DNA of 64,000 bases, from positions 113,920 to 177,919 of the forward strand of contig JADNRX010000080.1 of the NCBI GenBank assembly GCA_015501595.1. The letters run 5' to 3'. The stretch comes from Hymenopellis radicata (Eukaryota > Basidiomycota > Agaricomycetes > Agaricales > Physalacriaceae). Below are positions 32,652 to 42,889 of the stretch, piece by piece (the first letter of the stretch is position 1; every line of letters begins with the position of its first letter). The notes below the pieces were generated by a model. That model worked only from the letters and a program-made list of their open reading frames with translations. It made no database searches and was not told the DNA's origin. The translations under genes and the position numbers were made by a program.

Positions 32652-33826
32652 AGGGAACGAGGGGAACCAGTATTATTGCAGGTATGTTGAGCGGTGGGAG
32701 ACAACTGGGAGCAGGCGTCAATGTGAGGGTAGAGCCTGGGTCACGCGCTGGCTGGAGGATATGAAGGCAGAGGACGGTCAGGGACTGGGAAAACTGAGTC
32801 AGAAAAGGTGATGAATGGAAATAGAACACGTACTGTGGGAAGAGAGGACGAAGAGGCGCAGAACAAGCATCCTAATGCACGTCTCACTTTAGGACTGCTT
32901 CGGTTCAGTTTTCCGTCGTTGTCGCGGTATCTAGGACTGGTGCGATGCCCATGTCCCAAGCTCGGCTTATTGGACACAGTGCGAGATCCGTCATGATGGT
33001 GGGAGGGCAAGTCGGACGATGCCCAAACGCCCTTGATCACCACTTGGTTGATCGGACCGGGCTGTTTCGACAACTTCAACCTGTCCCACATTCCTGGCCA
33101 TTTAGGCAATTGCCGGTTCATGCAAGGACGTCTGTTTGAATGAAGGCATCAATGGGTGGATGAAGAGAGTAGAACGGACATTAACGCACTTGCCCCACAC
33201 TAACAGCAGCTTCGAAGGCGTAGAAACACCCAAAAAAAAGAAAGAATTAGAGCCGGAATAAAGCCAGCTAACGTGAAAAGCGTCCAGTGGTCGAGGTACT
33301 GGCGTTGAAGTCGTGAATACGTCATCAGGAAACGGCCTGTGGGCCAGAGGCTGCCTGAGTCAATCACTGTTACAGTGATTAACCAGAGGGCACTAGGGTG
33401 TCCCAAGACATCCTTAGTTGTCTCAAGGCTAAGACAGTAGCAATCACAAGCTTGAGTTATCTTAATGCTGTAGAGTTTACCTCAAGTCCTCCCAAGGCAT
33501 AAGGGTTCATAGCTCCCAACTCATGTTAACCCTAGAGTACTCAAAGGACAGATTGTTCCAGTTGTCTACTTGAGCCAACTCCCGGTCTCTCGGAGATTGA
33601 TAATTCTATATAAAGCTGATGGGTAAATTTTTTGCTGAGGCGACGTGGTGTACAACAGTACACCAGTCATACCCCACACAAAAGGAATGTGATGCAGCCT
33701 GGTTTCCTTTGCCAGGGTTGCCCTCGTACCGGCTACAGAGCAGTATTACATAAAAAAATAAGAGGTAACACGAATACGCGCAGACGGTCAGGAGTGGTCA
33801 GGGAGAGCCAAGCAGAAGCGACTTGC

Positions 33827-35565
33827 CTATAGCATGGATACGGAAGAACAGGACTGCACTGACACATAAATGGGACGGGTGGGGCTGCCGGCACACCTCC
33901 GAGCTGGATGCGCACAACGTCCTTGTCCTCTGCGGGTAAACTTCGTCCACATCGCCTTAACTTTGGGAATGATGGCTGCCTTCCGTTTGTTCGTCATCGT
34001 CGTCGAAGTAAAATACGAGCCGGCGACGTGAAACGGGGTCGTCATCGTCGCGAGGCAGCATATGGGCTCAGTGGCGGGCCAGGCGGAGAGCAGACTGCAT
34101 CGTCTTGCTTCTTTGATCTGCGGCCGGCTTACGCGTCCGCGACGAGAGGAGCATCAAGAGAGGCGTTGGTTAATGTCGCTGTTGGTCGCCACGCCGCGAT
34201 GATCTTCCCTAGCAAAGGGAATCAAGACCCGAAAACGAGCTAGTGTGTAGACGTACCTATAGTGACCGGACGCGTCCGCGACGCCGTCGAAGCCATAAAC
34301 GAAATCCAGCTGCCCCTCCAGATCGCGAGAGTCAAACACAAAAACCGTACAATGGGTAGATTTTGCTGCTCCGAACGCCGCCTGCTGTCTAGGGCTTACG
34401 CGGCTGCCTGTCGTTGCCATAGCGGCGGGGACGTTGGCGTAGTCGTCACTTGAAGCCCGCATATCGGCCAGAGCGGCCTCCATAAGAGGGCTTACGCGTG
34501 CGTCGTGGTGGTAGAGGCGAGAGTTCCACCTCAACGCGTCCAACAGTGCAGCAAGAGAAAAAGGCTACAACATTAATATTAATATTGAGTGAGACGATAT
34601 ATGCCAGTTGAGTAATTAAAAACGCACCTGGGCATGCACAACGGTCTTTTCAGAGTCCCAGTAAGCGAGACCTCGTCGCATCGTCGGTCGGGCCTGTTGG
34701 AAGGCCTGCGCTTTGCCACCTCCTCTGGCGTCTCCTTGTCGTTGTTGTGGTGCCCACTGGGCGGTGCCAGCTACGTCGTCGGGCACGTTGCTTCAAGCCC
34801 GTAAAGTAGACAGATGGAGTCATGGGTAGCTCGTCGGCGGACGACGACGATGAAGAATCAGAAGACGCCGTTGGTGATGGCTGGTCGCGCGGTGGTGTAG
34901 GTGGTGGCGGTCGTCGGGGTAGAACTGCCGCCATGCGTCTGGCTGCGACTCCGCTCACCCGTTCGTTGAGCACCCATTCTTTGAGCACCCGCTCCAGTCG
35001 TACGCGCAGAACCTGTTCATGCGGCGAGAGCATCATGTCTTCCCCCTCCTGTTCGCAGCGCGCTGTGGCGGCCACTGCCCACGTTGGTGGCGCTTACGCG
35101 TCGTTAACGACGCCGCATGCTGGTAAACATGAATAATGAATAAGAAAGAATAAAAAAATACGTACCGTTGCCTCGCCTGGCCAGCAGACGAGCAGCATCG
35201 TTTCCACCCTCTCCCAGCCTTGTGGCATACAGCTGCGGGTTCCCGTCGCTCTCTTGACGTCGACTTTTCTGGTTGACTGCGCCCGCTGTATCGAGTGAAT
35301 GCTGCCAGTCGTCTGGGCTTACACAGCGAGTCGTCCTCCGGTTGGCTTTGTCCCTTTCGAGGTCCAGACGATACAGAAGCACGCGGATGGTGCAGGCGGC
35401 CTTTCCAGGAGTAGCGTGTCGACAAAGGGAGAGGATACTGATAGTAGGAGGGAGAGAAATAGTGTCGATCACCGTCCGGAATGTTCGGATCGGACATCCG
35501 AACATGAACGGAACGAGCTCGTCGACGTTCGGGACAGCGACGACGGGCTCGGAGTAGCATTCCAA
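33827..35565 (-). CDS. Possible spliced gene inside the inverted-repeat segment, unrecognised
   Basis: From the ATG at 35565 (MECYSEPVVAVPNVDELVPF) an exon runs to a GTACGT donor near 35163. Next comes a stretch with a TAA in frame (near 35095), then TARCEQEGEDMMLSPHEQVL, RLERVLKEWVLNERV, a Pro/Ser-rich part and SVYFTGLKQRAR (to about 34770). Further on there is DALRWNSRLYHHDARVSPLM, MATTGSRVSPRQQAAFG and DLEGQLDFVYGFDGVADA (34543-34262), then KIIAAWRPTATLTNASL. Coding character is good in blocks, but the blocks do not join into one frame. Stops at GACGCG-TAA-GC occur twice. It is either decayed or spliced in an unusual way. No family recognised. Confidence 0.35.
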
Positions 35566-36143
35566 GTATCGGAATTTAATGCAGGATATGTATATTACAA
35601 ATATTCAATTAAACCTTGCTCATATTATCACACGGGGACTAGAATTTTGCCTTACGTGGATAGTATACCATCCCATACACCCAAGATCGCGTGCTTCAGC
35701 ACTGTTCACCGCACCAGTTGCTCTAATTTTTACTCGAATATGTTATTTACGGAGAGATTGATCAAATCCAGCTTGAAGTCGGGCAACCGTGGCATACAAT
35801 ACGTTGTACTTGGCCTCACAAGCTGGTTCACGTTACAAGTCATGGCTGATAGTAGGTTGGTCAGTCTTTCCTGTTCTATTTTTCTGAAACTGTACTGATG
35901 GCTTATTCGTATGTTGCCTACTAACCTGACAAAATTGCAGGCTCTCCTCATTCACCGTTCGCTCACAATCGTCGTTGCCGTCGCCCAGATTTGGCGGCGG
36001 CTACTCGGACCGCAAATCCGAACAGTGATCAAGCACTGTTCGAGCTGGTACATCCTACCTTCTACCACCACTATCATCGACTTTCGTCGATCACTCACGG
36101 CCTCTTTCGTCTTCATCCTCCAATCTTGTCCATTGTCTGTTAG

Positions 36144-36278
36144 ATGGCTGTACAGCCGCAGCGTAATGCGCCATTGACAGTGCTGTCGATATGGGCACCC
36201 CGCATGAACGGCGTCGCAACACAATGCCCGCGCTGCAACCACGAACGGGTTCTGCAGGAGCCGTCACTTGAGGAATAG
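36144..36278 (+). CDS. Short open frame with CPRC motif, possible exon
   Basis: An ATG directly after a T-rich acceptor-like tract (tctgttag) opens a 44-codon frame (MAVQPQRNAPLTVLSIWAPR) with CPRCNHERV, ending at 36276-36278. The two cysteines hint at half of a zinc-binding site. It is too short to name. Confidence 0.2.
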   Translation: MAVQPQRNAPLTVLSIWAPRMNGVATQCPRCNHERVLQEPSLEE

Positions 36279-36845
36279 ATGCTGTCCCGTCTGCAGACGG
36301 GCAGCATTACGCGGTGCGTTCTCATTTTAACATCCTTTTTTCCTATGTGCTAAGCAACAGCGATAGTTCTATCATATCCGCCGCCGCCGCACCGCGACAC
36401 CATACCCAACCGTGGGCCCACTCAGAGCCAGGCCGACCTTGAGCAGGGCTTTGTGGGCCCGTGGTTGGGAGGTGGTGTCGACGCGCGGTCTTTTCCGCTC
36501 AATGCTTTGGACCGTTTTCCACCACAGCAAGCCCATCATGTTTACCACCCTCATATGCAATGTCAAATTTCCTCACGCTGATATATATCTAGCGCTTCAT
36601 TCCCTTCTCCCTCTAGTCAGGAAATCCGTTCAAGTCCGCTGGGCACGTGATGCCACGTAGCCATCACGTGTTGGTTGGGTTTTGCTCGAATGACGGTGCG
36701 TTTCCAACTTGTTCTCTACCACCATCTCATCTCATTCCTCCTGCTGACCTAGAGCGACATGCGCGAGCAACAGCCGGTACATAGCAGCTACCTCCTGGAT
36801 GATGACTATTGCCTTCCTCAACGACAACTCTTGCCTCGAGCCTCG

Positions 36846-36930
36846 ACGACGACCGACTCCTCGATGACGACCGACTCCTCGATGACGACCGACTCCTCGA
36901 TGATGACCGACTCCTCGATGATGACCGACG
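36846..36930. repeat. 18-base minisatellite, about five copies
   Basis: The unit gacgaccgactcctcgat repeats in tandem. Later copies have gatgac in place of gacgac. In one frame the unit encodes a six-residue repeat (TTDSSM), but no gene model supports translation. Confidence 0.9.
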
Positions 36931-37904
36931 ACCGCTTCAATGATGAACATCGCTTCAAGCCTCGACAATGACCGCCTTAAGTCTCAACGAGGACCCCTCG
37001 ATGACCATCATGACTCCAGAGACGACAACGACCCCCGGCGGTTGGTGAAAATGAAGGTCTCTCTGCACCGGAAACAAAAATGACCGTGGTGCGGGATATG
37101 GTAGAGAAGGCTCCTACAAAGCCATTTCTTTTTCCAGGTGAGCAATATTAATCTTAACCGCTTCTCGAGGCTGAAGCACCTCGCAGGCCGTACCATCCGT
37201 CATGTCAGCATTGATCCCACAGTCAAAACCCCCCACGAGACTGGTGCGTCCCCACCCCTCCGCCCTCCCTGTGTATCCGAGTATTTTCCTGTTGTTGCTG
37301 TCTCTCGATACTGTATGATCTGTAGTACTGTTATACGATCTGTTGTTATATTCCTTCTTATATGGCTTCATGTATAGTAATACGGTGTGTATGTATTGAG
37401 ATATTTGAATGTTGTCTTGTTTTCTGAGTTTTAAGCTCTTTGGAAGCTTTCCCTGTTTTCCTTAACTGATTTGATTAGGGTTTATGTTGTGCTGGGCTGC
37501 TGTAGGTCACCTTATGTTGACTCTAAGTTACATATATCTTGTTTGGGGGTAGCACAAGCCACTTTGAGTATGACTCAAGTGATCTTGAGTTAGACTTAAG
37601 GCATCCTCAAGGAAGGTTTGGACCTGAACCTTTGCCAAAGTTAACCGGACAGAGTTCACACCCTGACGTCCTCTAGGCAACCATGTTCACCGTGGTTGAC
37701 TCAGCAGTCCTCTAGGCTGGTGACCTGTTTCCTGATGTAGATGTACAGGGAAAAAGCCAAAGGACTCACAGGGAACATGACATACAAAGGAATAACACAC
37801 AATGTGTAACGAACGCGTTGAGCCATCTTTGACGGGTGGACGACGCCGGTCGATGTCTGACGGCGCAGGTGGCGAGAGGTAAATGATGTGGCTCGGAGTA
37901 TGGG

Positions 37905-38280
37905 CGGGAGAGCGTTTGATAGTCAGCGCTTCAGCGGGCCAGCCTTCTTGGAGGCCGAGAGAAAGAGGCGCGGGAAGACATCGTGGCAGGCAGCTGGTGC
38001 AGTGACATATCTCCCTGGCTGTCAAAACCATTGGCCCTGGAGAGAGTCCGCACGATGAAATCAGTGATCGGGCTGCTTAGTCAGCTCACGATCTTTCCCC
38101 CGCCAATTGCCCATACCCACATTGGGGTCAAGCCAAAGCTTCGCAGTCAATACGTTTTTCCAGCTGTTGCCGCGTGCATAGTCGCGATCGATGGGCGGGC
38201 GTGCGGTCCACAGCCAGCGCTCCAGCGGGCCAGCCATCTTGGAGGACGAGAGAAAGAGGCGTGGGAAGACTACGACATGT
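37905..38280. repeat. Two diverged direct repeats of about 80 bases
   Basis: The blocks at about 37921-37983 and 38211-38272 share gtc/cag-cagcgct, cagcgggccagcc, tcttggagg-cgagagaaagaggcg and gggaagac. The second copy runs directly into the 36-base palindrome. Confidence 0.8.
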
Positions 38281-38295
38281 CGTAGTCTTCCCACG
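38260..38295. repeat. Perfect 36-base palindrome
   Basis: The left half cgtgggaagactacgaca is followed immediately by its exact reverse complement, with no spacer. It could form a cruciform or an 18-bp hairpin in RNA. Confidence 0.95.
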
Positions 38296-38384
38296 ATGAG
38301 CACGCAGACGACGAAGTCGCGTTGAGTGGGAGCAGGAGGTAAACGCGTCTTTATTTGACGCTGTTTGTCCAGCAGATCGGAGTC

Positions 38385-38418
38385 GTCTCGAATTTGGCCC
38401 ATGGGCCAAAATCGAGAC
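38385..38418. repeat. 34-base palindrome with one mismatch
   Basis: The left half gtctcgaatttggccca is followed by tgggccaaaatcgagac. The halves pair except for one position. The central tttggcccatgggccaaa is a perfect 18-base palindrome. It lies about 90 bases from the 36-base palindrome. Confidence 0.92.
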
Positions 38419-38910
38419 CACTCGATCAGAGCTCACTTCTTCTTCCTCCCACTTGTACAGTTTTTTATTTCCTCTTTTACCCGGATCGCCTCTCCACGAC
38501 TTGGATGGCGTTGGATCGAACGCGTAAGCCGTCAATTCGACGACGCAGCTTCGTGTAAGCCCCCAGAAATGGGGCGTCCGAGCATGGATATTGCTTTGGA
38601 CGACGCCGGCACTGGCATTGCGCCAGACGCCAGCAATGACGACGCTGGAGAATCTGGATGACACCGAAGGTAGCGGGTAGGAGTCGTGTCCGCGGACGCC
38701 TTCCCGTGTGTAGAGGGCGAACATGAACTGGGCGCCGACGTGAGTCCATTCAGTATGTCTTCTTATTTTCATTCGTGTCCAATATTTGAGATAGGGCTCC
38801 AGCCGTCGGACAGCATGCCCATCCTGTCCGCTCCTTCGCCAAGTCCCGTATCTCCTAATCCCGTACCACCATCTCATTCTGCCCCACTCAGTCGACAATC
38901 AGCTGCATCT

Positions 38911-39480
38911 GCGTTGATAGGAATATGCCCCGACTACGCGGATGATCGATGATCTGCTGGGTAGCGTCGACCAACCGGTTCAGCTCAAGACGGATCGCAC
39001 TACGGGCAGGGAGTATCTGGCCTGCGATTACAATAGAGACGGCGAGAGTTACCGGTATGCGCCTGCAGTCGTGGTGAGACAGTGCTGATGTCCTTCAGGT
39101 CAGCCTGGCGAGTATGACCCTCCCTTGGACGACGGCACCGTTCCTTCTTCCAAACTGCGCAAACTCGAAATCTCGGCAAATTCGAGGCTTTCGATCCGTA
39201 TCGAGAGATGTGCGACTTTTACGTGTCGTATTGATGCTCGACATCTAAATCTATGTCTATCAGGTACTTCGAAGGCGGTGTATCGTCTGTCTATCTCTGG
39301 GATCTCGATGGCGGTGGATTTGCGGGAGTTGTTCTTTTTACGAAAGGTATGAATGCACGCGCCACGACCCGATGACGCCGCTCAATTTATCCTGCCAGTC
39401 ATGATGCCGGCCTCCCCAAATGAGCCATCTGGATCTTGGGACTCGATTCACATCTTCGAAACTGCGGAGCGCGGGCGCAA
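38911..39480 (+). pseudogene. Truncated, frameshifted copy of F-actin capping protein beta subunit
   Basis: The N-terminal third of CapZ beta is unmistakable: ALIGICPDYADD, then [89 protein letters not shown] and SGSWDSIHIFETAERGR. Introns at 39055-39098, about 39209-39262 and about 39346-39399 sit at sensible positions and keep phase. Three defects are visible. A 7-base tandem duplication (gatgatc at 38941-38947 and 38948-38954) shifts frame. One base is missing at 39181-39182 (tt where ttt is needed after gcaaa). After ETAERGR the homology stops, and the remaining two thirds of the protein (including the actin-binding C-terminus) do not follow. The parent encodes half of the heterodimer that caps actin-filament barbed ends. 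This copy cannot encode it. Confidence 0.9.
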
Positions 39481-40848
39481 CACACATTTCCTCCTGATTA
39501 TATCATAAACCTTACCATCGGGAGCGAGGGTCATGCGAGTAACGATGGCGCCAACTCCCCGAAGGGCGATCGTCATTCCGGTCCTTCCTCGATTTATTCT
39601 GTCTCCAGCAAGCATCTTCGTCCACACCCGCTGATAAGGGGACAGTCCCATGGCCCAAGTGCCCCGCTGGCGCCACTGGCAAGGCGCAGCTACCTCGGTG
39701 CCCAAGGACAACGACTTTCCTCCTTCTCCAATTTCCGTTTCCACTGCTCCTTCTTCTCCCGAACCCCTTCTTCGCAGAATCGACGTTCATCAGTTTCATC
39801 GGCGCGCAGTGCCGCAACCTTGCCTCCAACTAAATAAAGATGCACGATTGACTGACAGAAAGCGGACGCTGTCTCTTTTTCCACTATCGCTGCTCTCTCG
39901 TCTCTTGTCCATCAAGTTACCCCTTCGTCGGATCGAAGATTGTATATACCTCATCATTCTCCTCTGCGTGCGGTAGATCTCGGGTTATTATTTAAATGTG
40001 CAAGTACCTTACTGTACTTGTATATACCACCTTTCTTCATCTGTAACACGTATCAATGCCATGTTTCATGACTGACGTCTGTAATGTTCGAAGGAAAAGG
40101 CTACATTGAGGATTCATAGTTGTAGCTAAAAACTCTGTTGTCTGGACGGGAGCAGTGTTGCTGGCGCGCGCTAGAGCCCTCAGAGCCAGGGGAGTTACAC
40201 ACTATAACTCGGTCGAGAAGTGTGTAGAGCTGGATTTTGTTTCGAAAGGTATGGAGGAAGGCTGGAAACGCCGAGTGCAGGCCCAAAGTATCTTCCTCGA
40301 GAGACGCGCTATTCCTGTTCCGCCATCTGATGGGATTGGTGACAACGTCGAGTTTCCTGAGATCCCATAGTACGTGTCTGGCCGATTGAATCAACACCTG
40401 ACTCGTTCTCCTTGAACAAGAACAAGAACTGTCAAGAGGAAGTAGGATGAGAGTGCGTACAGGATGGACTGGATGCCTGCGTGCGCCACAATTGGCCGCG
40501 CCTGCACCCACCAGACAGTACTGATTTTCGAGGGACTTAAAAAAAAAAGAAAAAAAAAAAAAAAAAAAAATAGGGAGGGGGGGTTAGGGTTTAGGTTTAT
40601 GGCTCCCGAAAGAAAAAAGAGGGGAGGAATCGAACCCTCGCCCGGGCGAGATGACCGAGGTGCCCGGTCACGTGCCTCAAATTGGTCGCTTCGGTGAAAA
40701 TCGGTCTTAAATCGGTCGCTCGGGAAAAATTGGTCAAATCGGTCGTGTGGCTGTGCTGCCTCGACATGACGATACTCCCTCTTGGACCGCGTCTTGTTCT
40801 GGTTTCCCTTTATCATTGCCGCGACCATCTTCTCATCTTCTCAAAGCT
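39481..40848. other. Region without a supported gene; A-rich tract at 40539-40570
   Basis: Open frames on both strands at 39436-39837 lack family resemblance. A 32-base A tract interrupted by one G (40539-40570) is followed by G- and T-rich sequence (ggttagggttta) and a tRNA T-arm-like string (see rejected items). The frame at 40155-40370 (ELDFVSKGMEEGWKRRVQAQ) has no ATG and may be an exon remnant. Confidence 0.4.
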
Positions 40849-41737
40849 ATGCCGACTACCAAAGGCCGTAAACCACACACTGGGACCACTTTGACGCGTC
40901 CTGCTAAGCCTCAACACGTAGATGGCTCCTCAACTGCTGTCGCGCAAGCGGCCCAAGTCGTGAATTTCGCTAATCGCAAGCGCATTCTCGCGAAGAAGCT
41001 CGCAGCCCTCAGGAAGAGCTGCAGGAATGCCGACGGCTGGGATCAAGAAGGGTACTACATGGCCGAGGCCTGCGGCGCGATTGCCGACTGGCTGCCCGAC
41101 CTGTGGAGCGCCATGATGGAACATGGCGCGCAGGTGGACATTGTGCAGAAATCCATCATTCATTGCTGCGAAACTGCAAAGGCAATCGAGAAATGTGATA
41201 GCGAGTAAGCTCATTTCTCTTTCCTCTTGGTACCTTCACTGATCAATGAGTATCAGAGCCGACTTTGACGATATCGAGACGGAAGTGGACATCAAAGACA
41301 AGGACGGAAAGCTCATATTTCAGAGCGCGTCTCATCTCGACCGTGCCCTGCAATGGTTCTGGCGAGAACTCCTGGTTTTCTCGCAGGTGCAAGGCCACCC
41401 TCGAACCGCCGTCCTCGACAGTCTCGATCGCTTTAAGATCACCGACAAGGTCTTGGCTACAATTCGAAAGAACCCAGATGGTTGGTTTTAACTTCCTGGC
41501 CTGGGAGTTCGTGTTGATGATTTTGCAGACGTTGATGGCGAGGACGGATGGCCACTCTGGGACCAGCACTGGACGGAAGACATGCATCAGGCCGCAAAAA
41601 ACACGGTGCAGTGGCGCAACAATGACAAAGTAGTAGATTTCCTTCACATTTTCATGATATGTGTTATCTGGGCTGACGTCTCTAACAGGTGCAACCGTAT
41701 GATTAATCTCCCGTTGTATATTTTGGCAAAGTATTAG
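40849..41737 (+). CDS. Unrecognised protein, three or four exons
   Basis: Start ATG at 40849 (MPTTKGRKPHTGTTLTRPAK). Exon 1 is helical (NFANRKRILAKKLAALRKSC; MAEACGAIADWLPDLWSAMM; VQKSIIHCCETAKAIEKC). It ends at donor GTAAGC (about 41204) and joins at 41256 to ADFDDIETEVDIKDKDGKLI, SHLDRALQWFWRELLVF and DSLDRFKITDKVLATIRK. A further intron (41481-41528) leads to DVDGEDGWPLWDQHWTEDMH. The frame is open to the stop at 41735-41737, though a last intron starting at GTAGTA near 41630 is also possible. Phases agree at the first two joins. No family, signal peptide or membrane segment is recognised. Confidence 0.55.
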
Positions 41738-42889
41738 TTCAGCTTGGCCGCTTTGGCGTGGCCGATGTGGAGGTAGCCGCTTCTGAGAACATCATCAGTT
41801 CTTATCATCTCCTTATCAATGAAAAGGAAAGAAATATTTACGGCTCTGGAGGAAATCTGGTCACCACCTTTCCCGTCTCAGCTCCTCGCATTTCTCGTCG
41901 AATAAAGGCTTTCACTCCCCTGGGACGACGCAAGTAGAACCTATCGCGATCCTGCTGATCCCCTGGTAGTGGGTCGGAGAACCAACCCATCCTTGCAACG
42001 TTCTGATAACCCACTGCGTGCAGGACCATTCGGCTCGGGATGAAACGAGAGGAGTAGCACCTTGTGCTGGACTCTGCTGTTGCACGAACTGCTCAACGGG
42101 GGAAGCCTGACCAGAGCAACGAGCCGCGCTCTTGGTTAGGTCCGCTGGGTGGTCATACGTCCTGTGATTGGTCTCGGTCCGCACCAGCCTCTACATCCTC
42201 CTCGTCAGGCGCGCCCACTTGGGGGAAATGTCAACTGGGCCGCTGAGACGGTTCTCGTAATCAGGACGCGGAAGCGCTATTCCCCAGTGGAAAGAAACCT
42301 CCCCTGTGCCCAGTTCATCAGACGAGATATATATAGGTGTGGACATGCTTGCGGCGGGGACGGCAAGAAGCTAATACACTGACTGGGAAGCTTGGAGTGA
42401 CGAGTGGCGCGAAAGCTTTTCGATGGCGCACTCTGATAAGGAAGCGCGGACTACGAAACTGGACCCACCCGCACAGTTCTGTTCGTTTGTGTGTGGGATG
42501 CTCCCATTTTCAGCGTATCGCAGCACGAGTTCGTTATATATAGCTAATGCGATGGACGAATTCATGATGGTCGTCCAAGTAGTATTACCGGCGAGAGCAA
42601 GATCTCGACCGAGCACGAGGAGAGGTACGCTTCCAATAAATTCCTTGTTTTCATACCTTGATAACTTGAATTGTCCAATACGAGCTAAACATGTTACATT
42701 TCGGGAAGAAGCAGCCAGTCAACCTCATCCCCAGATCTGCCTCAAGCACTATCCACAGGAATCATGGCAGTGGCCACATCACTACCTTCACCTTGAGTCG
42801 GAGACGACGGCCAGTCAACATCCGACTGAGCAGAGACAGCCAGCATACTGCAGGACTTGAGGGGTTACACAAGAATTCAAAAATTCAAC
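41738..42889. other. Intergenic region, no gene supported
   Basis: Several overlapping open frames exist (for example 42423-42860 on the plus strand), but none has a recognisable domain or consistent splice signals. The region follows the 3' ends of the flanking convergent genes. Confidence 0.4.

Larger units (their letters stand above)
33323..37737. mobile_element. Segment bounded by imperfect inverted repeats, possible DNA transposon
   Basis: The left arm starts catcaggaaacggcctgtgg at 33323. The complement of the right arm starts catcaggaaacaggtcacca, ending at 37737. The arms can be aligned over about 60-70 bases with gaps (shared blocks catcaggaaac, gtca/ccag, ctgagtcaa, ccxagagg). Beyond that, both arms are rich in ttgag/ctcaa motifs for another 200 bases. 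I found no matching target duplication outside these points, so the true ends may differ. The interior holds decayed coding sequence with no transposase motif I can recognise. Confidence 0.45.

Noticed and set aside
38128..38898. 256-residue open frame on the minus strand
   Set aside because: It starts at a TTG, spans both palindromes and a repeat, has no recognisable motif, and its composition looks like random GC-rich sequence.
40580..40600. Telomere-like string ggttagggttta
   Set aside because: Only one and a half repeat units, next to an A tract; not evidence of a chromosome end.
40617..40690. tRNA-like string (GGTTCGATTCC followed by TTTTTT on the minus strand)
   Set aside because: A T-arm and terminator-like T run are visible, but the acceptor and D arms do not pair. 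At most it is a tRNA fragment or a worn SINE head.
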